From contig CAWFGX010000003.1 of assembly GCA_963815375.1 (NCBI GenBank), positions 186,001 to 250,000 on the forward strand: a DNA stretch of 64,000 nucleotides. The letters run 5' to 3'. A program made the translations under genes and the position numbers. The DNA is from JASHPR01 sp963815375. GTDB lineage: Bacteria; Actinomycetota; Actinomycetes; Streptosporangiales; Streptosporangiaceae. Below, one piece after another: positions 34,323-43,772 of this stretch (position 1 is the first letter of the stretch; the number at the start of each line of letters is the position of its first letter). Below the pieces are notes generated by a model. That model saw only the letters and a list, made by a program, of their open reading frames with translations, ran no database searches and was not told where the DNA came from.

Positions 34323-35792
34323 TTACCCCGCTTCGGCCGGGGCGGTCTCGCCCGGCACGACCAGGGTCTCCTCGAGCGACTTTTCCCCCTGCAGACGGAA
34401 GAACAGCGCGTACAGCAGCGCTGCCAGCACGAAGCCGACCTCGAAGGTCAGGTCGCCGACCGCCGGGTAGTGCTTGGGCACCACGCCGACATAGTCAGTC
34501 TGGTTGGCGAACAGCCAGATCGACAGGCCGATCGCGACGGCCATGGCGGTGACCCCGGCCCACGGGTTGTGCTTGCGGTCGAAGAGGAACCCGGCCACGT
34601 TCTTGCCGCGGCGCAGCAGCTGGTCGGTCAAGAACACGCCCAGCCACGGCCCGATCCAGTAGGCGATCACCAGCAGGAAGTTGTTGTACTTCTGGCCCGC
34701 GTCACTTAGACCGGAGAGCGCGACGAAGAACCCGGCGACACCGAACACGATCGCCACGATCGCGCGGCGCAGCGTGAGCGGCAGCCTGACACCAAGAGCC
34801 AGGAAGGACATCGAGCCGGAGTAGACGTTCAGCGCGTTCGCGCAGACCGCGCCGAGGGCTATCGCGATCAGCGTGATGTCGCCGACCCAGACCGGCATGT
34901 TGCTGACGAACCCGGCGGTCGGGTTGCCCCCGTACTTGGCGACGCTGGTGATCGTCGCGGCGGCCGCGCCGACGGTCTCCAGAACGGCGCAGGAGATGAA
35001 GACGCCGAGGCCCGCCCACAGCCCGGTGGCCACCCGGTTTGTGTCCTTCGGCAGGTAGCGGGTGTAGTCGCTGGCGTAGGGGTTCCACCCGGCCGCGTAC
35101 CCGAACGCAGCGCCGAACGTGATCAGCCAGCCGCCGAGTGAGCCGCCCGCGATCGGGGCGATATGGGCGCCAGGATGTGACTTGCTGAGGATAACCACCG
35201 ATGCGATCACGAAGATCACCACGAGGAACGGGAACGCGACCCCCTCGAACGCGTGTACGAGGTTGTGGCCGAAGAACGCGACCGCGAGCTGCAGCACGAC
35301 GATGATCACCAGGCAGAGCTTGGTGTTCCAGTGCAGCAGGGCGTTCAGCGCGAACGCGCCGCTGACGCTGTTGACCGCGAACCAGCCGACACCGGCCACC
35401 ACCGCGTTGACGCCGGCCGGCAGGATGTTGCCCACCCAGCCGAAGCCGATCCGGGACAGCACCATCTGCGGCACGCCGAACAGTGGCCCGCGGGCCGCGA
35501 GCGCGCCCATGGACAGCGAGCCGAGTGCGGTCCCGAGCAGAATGGCCAGTGCAGCCAGCCAGAACGACAGGCCGAAGAACCAGACACCAATGACGCCGAC
35601 GAAGACCGTCGCGAACTCCATATTCGGCGACACCCAGGTCAGGAACTGCTGCGCCGGCCTGCCGTGCCTGTCGCCCAGCGGGATGTACTCGGCGCCGCCC
35701 GGCTCGATCGACGCGACCTTGCTGCCGTACGCGCCTTCGCGGACATCGGCCTCGATTACCGTCGCGCTGCCTGCCCTTACGGTATCGGTCAC
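34323..35792 (-). CDS. NCS1-family nucleobase (cytosine/purine) permease
   Basis: A 489-residue transporter with about twelve membrane helices from residue 50 to 470. Family segments include GALAARGPLFGVPQMVLSRI (helix 2/3 region), NILPAGVNAVVAGVGWFAVN, the substrate-site GYAAGWNPYASDYTRYLP and ALGAVCANALNVYSGSMSFL. It probably imports cytosine or a related nucleobase with H+ or Na+, which fits the convergent codA. GTG at 35792 has AGGAGG about 12 nt upstream; the long open extension beyond it is the murA leader read backwards. It is longer than E. coli CodB, so uracil, hydantoin or purines remain possible substrates. Confidence 0.9.
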   Translation of the reverse strand: MTDTVRAGSATVIEADVREGAYGSKVASIEPGGAEYIPLGDRHGRPAQQFLTWVSPNMEFATVFVGVIGVWFFGLSFWLAALAILLGTALGSLSMGALAARGPLFGVPQMVLSRIGFGWVGNILPAGVNAVVAGVGWFAVNSVSGAFALNALLHWNTKLCLVIIVVLQLAVAFFGHNLVHAFEGVAFPFLVVIFVIASVVILSKSHPGAHIAPIAGGSLGGWLITFGAAFGYAAGWNPYASDYTRYLPKDTNRVATGLWAGLGVFISCAVLETVGAAAATITSVAKYGGNPTAGFVSNMPVWVGDITLIAIALGAVCANALNVYSGSMSFLALGVRLPLTLRRAIVAIVFGVAGFFVALSGLSDAGQKYNNFLLVIAYWIGPWLGVFLTDQLLRRGKNVAGFLFDRKHNPWAGVTAMAVAIGLSIWLFANQTDYVGVVPKHYPAVGDLTFEVGFVLAALLYALFFRLQGEKSLEETLVVPGETAPAEAG

Positions 35793-35874
35793 GTTCCGTA
35801 CCCCTCCTGGTACAGCCAACGACACCAGTGTGAACTGCGGATGTTTCCGCCATATGTCCGCCACGCCGGGCCCG

Positions 35875-35890
35875 CAGGGCCTAGGCCCTG
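35875..35890. promoter_or_regulatory. 16-bp perfect palindrome in the permease-murA divergent region
   Basis: CAGGGCCTAGGCCCTG is a perfect palindrome between the divergent starts at 35792 and 35921. It could be a dimeric repressor site controlling one or both genes. No regulator was identified and there is no T-tract. Confidence 0.4.
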
Positions 35891-35920
35891 GCAGCTTGTG
35901 TTGCCCGTACAGTGATTTGC

Positions 35921-37219
35921 GTGACTGACACCTGGCTTGTGGAGCCGTCGGGGCCGCTGCGCGGTGACATTCACGTGCGCGGGTCGAAGAACGCGGTGAC
36001 GAAGCACATGGTCGCCGCGATGCTCGGCAATGCACCAAGCACGATCCGCAACGTCCCGGAAGTCGGGGACACCGACATCACGGCGGCGATGCTGGAGTCG
36101 ATCGGCTACCACGTGGTGCGCTCCGAAGCCGAGATCACGATCGTGGCCGGTGACGCCGTCGAGCCCCGAGTCCCCGAGGCGTTCACCGGGCTGAACCGGA
36201 TCCCGATCCTGATGCTGGGGCCGCTGCTTCACCGGACCGGCGAGGCTTTCGTGCCGCTGGTCGGCGGCGACCCGATTGGCCAGCGGCCGGTCGACTTCCA
36301 CGTAGCGGCACTTCGGGCCATGGGCGCGGAGGTCACCGTCGGCCCGAACGGGATCACCGCCCGCGCGCTCCGGCTGCACGGGGCGCCGATCCAGCTGCCG
36401 TACCCGAGCGTGGGCGCTACCGAGACCGTGCTGCTGACCGCTGTTCTCGCCGAGGGCAAGACCGTCCTGCACGGCGCCGCCACCGAGCCCGAGGTGGTCG
36501 AGCTCGCACTGTTCCTGCAGCGGATGGGCGCGCACATCGAGCTTCATCCCGACCGGCGGATCGTGATCGAGGGGGTGTCGCGGCTGCGCGGCGCGTCCGC
36601 CCGGCTGGCCGGCGACCGGCTCGAGGCGTTCTCGTACCTGGTGGCCGGGCTGATCACCGGTGGCGAGGTCCGCGTGCACGGCTGCCCGCAGGACCGGCTA
36701 GTCACCGCGATCACGACCCTGGCGCGGATGGGTGCTCAGTTCGACATCACCGACCAGTGGATCACCGCGTCCGCGTCTGGCGGCCTGCGCCCGGCAGCAG
36801 TGCACACCGACACCCATCCCGGGTTCATGACCGACTGGCAGCAGCCGCTGATGGTGCTGTTCACCCAGGCCGACGGGATGTCGGTGCTGCACGAGACCGT
36901 GTTCGAGAACCGGCTCGTTTACGTCCCGGCGCTGAAGAAGCTTGGCAGCGAGATCGAGGTGTTCGCGGCGTGCCTGGGCGGGCCAGCCTGCCGCTTCCAC
37001 GACACCAACGCCGTGCACTCAGCGGTGATCCGGGGCATCTCCAAGCTGCGCGGGGCCGACGTCACCCTGCCCGACGTGCGCGCCGGGTTCTCCGCGGTGC
37101 TAGCGGCCGCCGTCGCCGACCAGCCGTCGTCGCTGCACGGCATCCATCACATTGAACGCGGCTACCACCGCCCGTTTGAGCAGTTCGCCTCGCTCGGCCT
37201 TACCCTCCGCCGCGGCTGA
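35921..37219 (+). CDS. murA: UDP-GlcNAc 1-carboxyvinyltransferase (MurA)
   Basis: A 432-residue EPSP-synthase-like transferase that adds enolpyruvate to UDP-GlcNAc at the start of peptidoglycan synthesis. Family segments are GDIHVRGSKNAVTKHMVAAM (Lys and Asn of the active site), the catalytic loop GGDPIGQRPVDFH and TDTHPGFMTDWQQPLMVLFT. The residue at the E. coli Cys115 position is Asp117, the substitution that makes mycobacterial MurA insensitive to fosfomycin. GTG at 35921 is preferred; GTG at 35912 is possible. It stands alone, divergent from the permease, and may be the only MurA or a second copy. Confidence 0.93.
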   Translation: MTDTWLVEPSGPLRGDIHVRGSKNAVTKHMVAAMLGNAPSTIRNVPEVGDTDITAAMLESIGYHVVRSEAEITIVAGDAVEPRVPEAFTGLNRIPILMLGPLLHRTGEAFVPLVGGDPIGQRPVDFHVAALRAMGAEVTVGPNGITARALRLHGAPIQLPYPSVGATETVLLTAVLAEGKTVLHGAATEPEVVELALFLQRMGAHIELHPDRRIVIEGVSRLRGASARLAGDRLEAFSYLVAGLITGGEVRVHGCPQDRLVTAITTLARMGAQFDITDQWITASASGGLRPAAVHTDTHPGFMTDWQQPLMVLFTQADGMSVLHETVFENRLVYVPALKKLGSEIEVFAACLGGPACRFHDTNAVHSAVIRGISKLRGADVTLPDVRAGFSAVLAAAVADQPSSLHGIHHIERGYHRPFEQFASLGLTLRRG

Positions 37220-37378
37220 CGCTGTCGTCGGTAGCTGCGGCTGCCCGGACGCCGTGCCTGCACGCGACCACGACGCCAACGCCGGGCACAGGGTTAGCGA
37301 GTAGCTGCCTTCCCGACATAGGTATAGCTAACATATTAAGTTCGGGCGATCTGTGAGCATCTGTCTGAACAGAATGGG

Positions 37379-37789
37379 GTGCCGGGAACGGGTGGAGGAA
37401 TGGACGGGGACCTGCAAGTACCGCTACAGCACCTAGCCGACCAAGCATATGAGCAGATCGCTGCCCTGCGGCGGGCGCAGGGACGAGTGAGCGAGCTGAC
37501 CGTATCGGCTGCCACATCCGACGGACTAGTACGAGTCAAGGCAGGCGCCCGGGGCGATCTGCGGGAAGTGCGCCTGGAGCCGGAGGTCTACCAGGCAATG
37601 CCGCCGGAGCAACTGGCGGCCACGATCACCAGGCTGGCACGGGATGCGGCTTCCGAGGCCGCCCGGCAGGCCCTGGAGATCATGGCGCCGGTACTTCCAG
37701 CAGGGCTGCCGCCTGGTACCGATCTCACTACCTGGCTGCCGGATGCGCCCCGCCCCGGGAGCGCCGCTGACGGTACATCGGCGTGGTGA
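37379..37789 (+). CDS. YbaB/EbfC-family nucleoid-associated-type protein
   Basis: A protein of 129-136 residues. The YbaB/EbfC pattern is clear in the N-terminal 100 residues: an initial helix (LQHLADQAYEQIAALRRAQG), a beta-hairpin with GLVRVKAGARGDLREVRLEP, then MPPEQLAATITRLARDAASE. A Pro/Asp-rich tail follows. GTG at 37379 or ATG at 37400 may be the start; the second has GGTGGAGGA directly before it. Its stop overlaps the start of the giant WXG100-containing gene (GTGA). YbaB-like genes often accompany type VII secretion WXG100 substrates in actinobacteria; their role there is unknown. Confidence 0.85.
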   Translation: MPGTGGGMDGDLQVPLQHLADQAYEQIAALRRAQGRVSELTVSAATSDGLVRVKAGARGDLREVRLEPEVYQAMPPEQLAATITRLARDAASEAARQALEIMAPVLPAGLPPGTDLTTWLPDAPRPGSAADGTSAW

Positions 37790-40700
37790 CCTCTGCGGGT
37801 TTCGTGGCGCAGCCGGAAACCTGGGCTGGCTCCGGGAATGAGCTAGGTGACACGTCGTCCTCACTGGCCACGGTTACGAACCAGCTGTGCCGGGTGCTCG
37901 CCGACAACTGGGGCGGGTGGGGAAGGGACGATATCGGCGAGGCGTTCTGCAACGGGGCGGACGGCAAGCCGGGGTTCGGGCCAGCCGCCGACAACCTGCT
38001 GACGGCGCTCTCGCAGATGGTGAATCTGCTGGCGGAGACCGGCTGGGGGATGCAAGTCTCGGGCGCCATCTATGTCGCGGCGGATGTGGCCAGCACGATC
38101 GGAGGGCAGCCGACGCAGGGACCGTGGAGGGTGCCGCAGCCGGCCACCTACAAGCTCCCGGCGGTATCCAGGGCACTCGTCCCTTCCGACTCGCCGCCTC
38201 CGATGTGGATGCACATCCTGGAACTGCTGTCCTCCGTGGTGGTCGGCTGCGAGTACCCGGACGGGAATTTCGGCGCGCTGGCAAACACCTCGGCGGAGCT
38301 GAAGGCCGCCGCGAATGCCATCACGACAATCGCGCAGACAGTGCAGCGGGCCGCCGGATCCGTGTCGTCCGGCAACAGCGGGCAGGCAGCCGACGCCTTC
38401 GCGACGCACGCCCGCAGCATCATCAGCGGGCTGGAGTGGCTGGCCTGGCAGTGCAAGGCGCTGGCGTCCTCAGCGGATAACCTGCTGGCGCAGAAGCAGG
38501 CGGCACGGATCCAGTTCTGGGCGTCGCTGGCGTTCCTCGCTGTGATGTTCGCCGCCGCGCAGGCGCTGGCGATCTTCACGTTCGGCGCGTCCGAGGGCGC
38601 GTTCCTGGCCGCAGTGGTCGGCCAGGGCATGGGGCTCCGGGCGCTGCTGATATTCGTCATGCGGATGGTCATCGAGGGCATGATCTTCTCCGCCGGGGAC
38701 GACGTCATCGAGCAGTTCGCGAGGATGCACGAGCACCTGCAGAACAGCTTCAGCGAGGGCGAATTCTTCAAGTCGGCCGGCACCGGCGCCGTGGCCAGCC
38801 TCGTCACATTCGGGCTGGTCCGCGGTGTGCATCTGGGCGCAGGCAGTTCCCAGGCGCTCAAGGCTGTCATCGGATGGATGGAGAACGACGCCACCGCGTC
38901 GCTGTCTGCCCGCTCCCGGGGAGTATTCACCCGTCTCGCCGTCAACACCGTCGCCGGGACTGGCGGCAACGTCGCCGCGCAGGCAGCGATCGACCAGAAG
39001 GTCGACCTCAAAGAGGCCGTGGGCGCCGCGCTCAGCATGGGCATCATTGGCGAGGGCACCGAGGCCGGCACTCGCGCCGCGATCCGCTACCGCATCGCCA
39101 GAGCCGCCGCCAACCAGAACGGCGGGGCGGACGGTACTGCCGCAGCGGACGCGCCTTCATCCACCGCACCGGCCCGCCACGGCAGCGTCCAGGCCGCGCT
39201 GGCCACCACCCTTCACGACTCCAGCACCGAAAACGCCACCCCGCCGGCCCCGGACCCATCCCCGGCGGGCCAGTTCGTGGCCGCGACAGGCACCGAGGGG
39301 CAGACAGCCGCTGCCGGCCATGCTGATGCCGCGCCAGGCCCAGCCACAGCCCCAGCCCCAGCCGATGGCTACAGCACCCCCGTCCCCACCACGGTTACGG
39401 CCGACGTCCGTGGCGAACCTGTCCCGTTCGTGGCTCACGCTGGCGACCACAGCGACCCTCTCGCCGGCGCAGCCCCGGCTAGCAACCGCAGCCCTCTTCC
39501 AGGTGCAGACCCGGCTGGGAACCATAGCGACCCCCTTCCGCCCGCAGCCCCGGCTGGCAGCTACGGCGACCCCGGGCCCGGCGCGGCCCTGGCCGGCGCC
39601 CATCCGGACGCTGGCGCCGCTGAGACCGGCCTGGCCAGTGCACAGGCCCCGGGCCCGGCAGACGCTTCCGCCGCCGACCACCCGGGAGCCGCTGAGCCAG
39701 TCGGCCAGGCCGCGCCCGCAACGCACAACGCCGGGCAGGCTGGTGCGGCCGGCGTGGGCCGCGGCGCCGACGCCAGCGGCGCGAGCGCAGCGCGGCTTGC
39801 GAGCGTGATCGCGCCGCATCCCGCGGATGCTACGGGTGCACCTGTGCCGGAGACCGGACCCTATGCCGCCTCGAGCACAGGTGACCGGGCCGCAGTAGCC
39901 GAGGGCGAGCCGGTGGCCGGGTTCAGACAGCTTGCGGGCCCGCCAGGCAGCGGCGCGGCGGACACCGCCGCCGCCTCGCGCTTGCCAGATGATCCCACCG
40001 GTATCCCGGCAGCAGGCACCTGGCAGCCAGCGTCAGACGCCGGGAGGCCCGGTCCTACCGGGCGGCCGGATCTCACCGGCCGGCCGGATCTCACCGGGCG
40101 GCCGGATCTCACCGGGCAGGCCGGCGACGGGAGCGGGCGCCCCGGCGATGCCCGGACGCCAGACCACGCCCTTCCCGCCGAAACGAGACCGCGCCACCCG
40201 GACTGGGCGAACCTGCCGGACCACGGAATCGTCGATGTCCCCGACCCCGAACTCGCCGGCTACGGCAAAACCGAGGCCGTGGTCAACGCGGCGATGGCCG
40301 CATTCCCCGCCGAGACTCGCGACATGATCACCCTTAACGGGGACGGCACCGTCACCGTCTGGCTGCACGAGACAACCGCCGCGCATTGGTCCGACGAGCA
40401 CATGGCCACCGTCGCCGAGCCCACCGGCCGCCTCATCGGGCTGCGGATGAGCCGCAGCCAGCTCGGCGGGTACGAGTACGCGGCCGACCCCGATGGCGCG
40501 TTTCGCGCCCGTCTGCTGAACAAGGCGGCCGCCATCAGTCACATGCGATCGGCCCACGAGCCGGACGGCTTGGGCGCGAAGGCACGAGCCCATGCTGAGC
40601 TGCTCACCGAGATCACCGGAAAGACCTCTGCCGTCTACTACGGGCGGGTCAGGCCGGGTCTGGACGACAACGTCACTGAGACGTGGCAGCAGATGCGGGA

Positions 40701-43698
40701 CAAGGGCGTGCCTGTGATCGGCTCCTCCGCTGACGGGCCAGTCGAGATCACCCGTGCCTCCGGCAGCGGGGTCACCATCCGCTCGATGCACGGAGGCGAG
40801 AAGGAGATCACGGTTGCTGAAGTGAAGGGCCGGGTCAGCGGTTACTACGCCACACTGCATGACGCCACACTGCACGAGATGCCCCGCCCGTTGGCACACA
40901 CAGCCGAGCCTGCCCGCGCGGGCTCCGCAGACGTTCTCCAGCACACGCAGCCTGGACAGATGGACCCAGGAGCGGTGCCAGACCATGCCGGGTCGCCCGA
41001 GATAACAGTCATTGCGCCGGAGAGGGTGCAAGTCCACACGATCGATTCGATCACGATTCGCAACCCCAAAATTCCGGCGTACGATGTGAAAGAAGGCTAC
41101 CGATGGGGAATTGCCGCCGACACAAAAGGTAATGAAATCCCGCTCGATAACCTGTCTGACGACTTTCCGTCGCCTTACGACGTTATGCAGGGTCGTGTTG
41201 GCGACTGCGGTTACCTGGCAACGTATATCGAAGTGCTACGCCATCTCCGGGCTACCGACCCGGACGCGATCAGGCAGATGATTACCGATAACGGCGACGG
41301 CACCGTGACGGCCCGGATTTACGAGATGAAGATGACCAGGCACGGCGAAGGAGATCTCGAGTTCTGGTCGTCTAAGCCCACCGGGCGCCTCTTCAAGGTC
41401 ACGATGACGAAGGAAGTAGTCCTTCGCGCCGACGGCAGCCCGGCTTACGCCGACTTCAGCCAGGTGGGCGCGCTCAGGATCGCGATGGCGGAGAAGGCTA
41501 TGGCTTCGGCCGATCAGATGGGAATCATGTTCGGGGATAAGACCGTCACCGGCTATGACCGCATAGACGGCAGCGAATCACCGCAATGGGCGCAAGCCAT
41601 GACGATGTGGACGGGCAAGCCAGCACGCACCTTTTCTAAGCTAGAGACGGCAGACGCCATTGCTCACATGGAGAACGTCCAGCGGATCATCGGGGCGAGG
41701 CTGCCCGTTGTTACAGCCTCACGCGGTGAGCGAGACTACCCAGCGGAACGGATAGCAACCGTCACGCATTCTTTGGATGAGGGCCTGAAGAGCCCGGCGA
41801 TTCTAGTGCCGTATAATATCCCTGTACAGCACGCTTATGGAGCCTCAGAGATTGTAGAATCCCCGCAGGGCGGTGTCGACGGCGGAGGCCTGATATTGCA
41901 TCAGCCCCACGGAGGCAGGGCATCATTCAGGAACTCTAATACTTACCCTGAGCCGGTCCCGATCGACGAGAACCTCTGGAGCGTTCTGTCTCACAACAAT
42001 TGGGCCACGCTTGATTACGGCAGCGATCCGGTGTCGGTCGAGCAGCACGCTCTGGAGGCGGCGCTGCATCAGGCCGGGGCCGCGGACCTGTCACCGGCTC
42101 CGGAGGTCCCCGCCAGCGCCCTGCATGGTCTGCGCGCGGCCGAGACCGCGGCGGCCGGGCCCGGGGAGCGGCCGGTTCCCGACGCGTCCCGGGTAGCCCG
42201 GAACCTGGCCGACATTCTGCAGGCGCCCGCTCCCGACGGCGCGGCGCTGCTGGCACGGCTGCACGAGACCGGCGGTGACCCGGTCACGGCACAGCGGCTC
42301 CAGGCCGCCTACGCGGGCCTGACAGGGCGCGACCTGGCCGCCGACATCCGGCAGGCCGACCTGGGCTTCGACCCGGGTGGCCACCTGGCACGCCTGCTGC
42401 CCGACGGCAGCAGGGCCGTGCCCGCCGACCCGGGAGACGGCGTGCGCTCGCCCGGGTTCGCCGCCGCCCTGCACGATGCCATCAGTTCCCGGGATGCCGC
42501 GAGCGCCAGCGCGCTGCTGGACCAGGCACACGGGAAGCCGCGCGAGCTGTGGTCGCTCGGCGACCGCTACCGGGAGGCCTACGGCACCGGAGTCGGCGAG
42601 CACATCGGCGCGGCCTTCGGTGACTCCGCTGAGGGCGGGTACCTGCGGCACCTGGCCGGCGACGAGCACCTGGCCGCCCCGTCCGCCTCACCGGCCGAGG
42701 CCTGGGACATATTCCGCCGGCTGCAGCGGTCCACGTTCACCACCAGCGACGGCCGCGAAGAGCCAGTGCCGTTGGGCCACACCGAGGGAGCAGCCGACCG
42801 GGCCCACCGCAACGCGCTCGCGCTCACGGAATGGGGACACCGGCCCGGGAAGATCTTCGTTATCCAGAACGAGCTGGACCTGCACCCGGAGACGCCGTAT
42901 GACCCAATGAACAGGCGGACGCCAGCGGACATAGGCTACAACGCCGCGCTGGTGATCAAGGTCACTGGCGACGACGGGCGCGACATTGACATCGTGCTCG
43001 ATCCGGCCACCGCCGACCGGCCGCTCACCGTCGACGAGTGGCTCGGCCGGATGGGCGTGACCCGCGACGACTACCTGCGATTCGATGCGTCAGGACTGGA
43101 CGACTCCGCCCGGGCGGACATCGATGGCACGGTCACGGATTTCGTCATCAACAGGGCCCAGAACAGGCTCTACGGGAACCGGGCGCTGGTGTACACGACG
43201 GACCCGGGGACCTATTACCCGTTCGCCGCGGCCGAGCGTCTGGGTCTGGGGCAGCATTTTGGCGAGGGGGAGCTCAACGCCTTCGAGCGCGATTACGGAA
43301 TACCCGGAACCAAAAACATCTTCCGCAGAGCCGACGTCGACTTCGCGCGGGTCAAGCAGGATTACCAGGTCCGAAGCCCCAGCCTGAGGGATGCCGACCG
43401 GCAGTCAGCCAGTGCGCAGAGCTTGCTCGAGAAATCGATGTACCGGGACGCGGCAGAGCGGCTGCGCGGGCGCCTCGTGGACATCATGAAGTCCGGTGCA
43501 ACCGGTCAGGATGCGGCCGACGAGGCGATCAGGGCGCTGAACGAGGATCCGCAGCTCGCCATCATGCGCCGCGATCTGGAATCGGGCAATTCCCTGCCGA
43601 AATCGGTTACCAAGTACGTCGACGGCTTCCTCCCCCGCCAAGCCGACGCGTGGAACCGGCTCGCCGGTGACATCAATGACCGGTTCCGCCGAGGCTGA
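37786..43698 (+). CDS. Giant WXG100-type polymorphic protein: calpain-like and glutaminase-like domains
   Basis: A 1970-residue protein, probably a type VII secretion substrate. The WXG100-like N-terminus (1 to about 120, with NWGGWG) is followed by a WXG100_2/CpnT-like helical region (about 140-430) with membrane-type helices near 243-268 and 283-305. An Ala/Pro-rich linker (about 440-805) ends in GRPDLT repeats. A calpain-like copy without Cys (about 810-1030) precedes one with Cys1141 (QGRVGDCGYLA) and His1349 (VQHAYGA), where Asn of the usual NPxG is Gln1373 (HQPHG). After a helical stretch, a glutaminase-like domain (about 1640-1770) has Ala1669 and Asn1719 at the Cys/His positions and keeps Asp1739. 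The GTGA start overlaps YbaB. Secretion and toxicity are inferred. Confidence 0.82.
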   Translation: MTSAGFVAQPETWAGSGNELGDTSSSLATVTNQLCRVLADNWGGWGRDDIGEAFCNGADGKPGFGPAADNLLTALSQMVNLLAETGWGMQVSGAIYVAADVASTIGGQPTQGPWRVPQPATYKLPAVSRALVPSDSPPPMWMHILELLSSVVVGCEYPDGNFGALANTSAELKAAANAITTIAQTVQRAAGSVSSGNSGQAADAFATHARSIISGLEWLAWQCKALASSADNLLAQKQAARIQFWASLAFLAVMFAAAQALAIFTFGASEGAFLAAVVGQGMGLRALLIFVMRMVIEGMIFSAGDDVIEQFARMHEHLQNSFSEGEFFKSAGTGAVASLVTFGLVRGVHLGAGSSQALKAVIGWMENDATASLSARSRGVFTRLAVNTVAGTGGNVAAQAAIDQKVDLKEAVGAALSMGIIGEGTEAGTRAAIRYRIARAAANQNGGADGTAAADAPSSTAPARHGSVQAALATTLHDSSTENATPPAPDPSPAGQFVAATGTEGQTAAAGHADAAPGPATAPAPADGYSTPVPTTVTADVRGEPVPFVAHAGDHSDPLAGAAPASNRSPLPGADPAGNHSDPLPPAAPAGSYGDPGPGAALAGAHPDAGAAETGLASAQAPGPADASAADHPGAAEPVGQAAPATHNAGQAGAAGVGRGADASGASAARLASVIAPHPADATGAPVPETGPYAASSTGDRAAVAEGEPVAGFRQLAGPPGSGAADTAAASRLPDDPTGIPAAGTWQPASDAGRPGPTGRPDLTGRPDLTGRPDLTGQAGDGSGRPGDARTPDHALPAETRPRHPDWANLPDHGIVDVPDPELAGYGKTEAVVNAAMAAFPAETRDMITLNGDGTVTVWLHETTAAHWSDEHMATVAEPTGRLIGLRMSRSQLGGYEYAADPDGAFRARLLNKAAAISHMRSAHEPDGLGAKARAHAELLTEITGKTSAVYYGRVRPGLDDNVTETWQQMRDKGVPVIGSSADGPVEITRASGSGVTIRSMHGGEKEITVAEVKGRVSGYYATLHDATLHEMPRPLAHTAEPARAGSADVLQHTQPGQMDPGAVPDHAGSPEITVIAPERVQVHTIDSITIRNPKIPAYDVKEGYRWGIAADTKGNEIPLDNLSDDFPSPYDVMQGRVGDCGYLATYIEVLRHLRATDPDAIRQMITDNGDGTVTARIYEMKMTRHGEGDLEFWSSKPTGRLFKVTMTKEVVLRADGSPAYADFSQVGALRIAMAEKAMASADQMGIMFGDKTVTGYDRIDGSESPQWAQAMTMWTGKPARTFSKLETADAIAHMENVQRIIGARLPVVTASRGERDYPAERIATVTHSLDEGLKSPAILVPYNIPVQHAYGASEIVESPQGGVDGGGLILHQPHGGRASFRNSNTYPEPVPIDENLWSVLSHNNWATLDYGSDPVSVEQHALEAALHQAGAADLSPAPEVPASALHGLRAAETAAAGPGERPVPDASRVARNLADILQAPAPDGAALLARLHETGGDPVTAQRLQAAYAGLTGRDLAADIRQADLGFDPGGHLARLLPDGSRAVPADPGDGVRSPGFAAALHDAISSRDAASASALLDQAHGKPRELWSLGDRYREAYGTGVGEHIGAAFGDSAEGGYLRHLAGDEHLAAPSASPAEAWDIFRRLQRSTFTTSDGREEPVPLGHTEGAADRAHRNALALTEWGHRPGKIFVIQNELDLHPETPYDPMNRRTPADIGYNAALVIKVTGDDGRDIDIVLDPATADRPLTVDEWLGRMGVTRDDYLRFDASGLDDSARADIDGTVTDFVINRAQNRLYGNRALVYTTDPGTYYPFAAAERLGLGQHFGEGELNAFERDYGIPGTKNIFRRADVDFARVKQDYQVRSPSLRDADRQSASAQSLLEKSMYRDAAERLRGRLVDIMKSGATGQDAADEAIRALNEDPQLAIMRRDLESGNSLPKSVTKYVDGFLPRQADAWNRLAGDINDRFRRG

Positions 43699-43772
43699 CG
43701 ATGGCGTAGCCGCCCACGGCGGGGGCATAACCGTCGTCGGCCTGCTGGACGCGCGCGAGGAGGGAGCACGGG

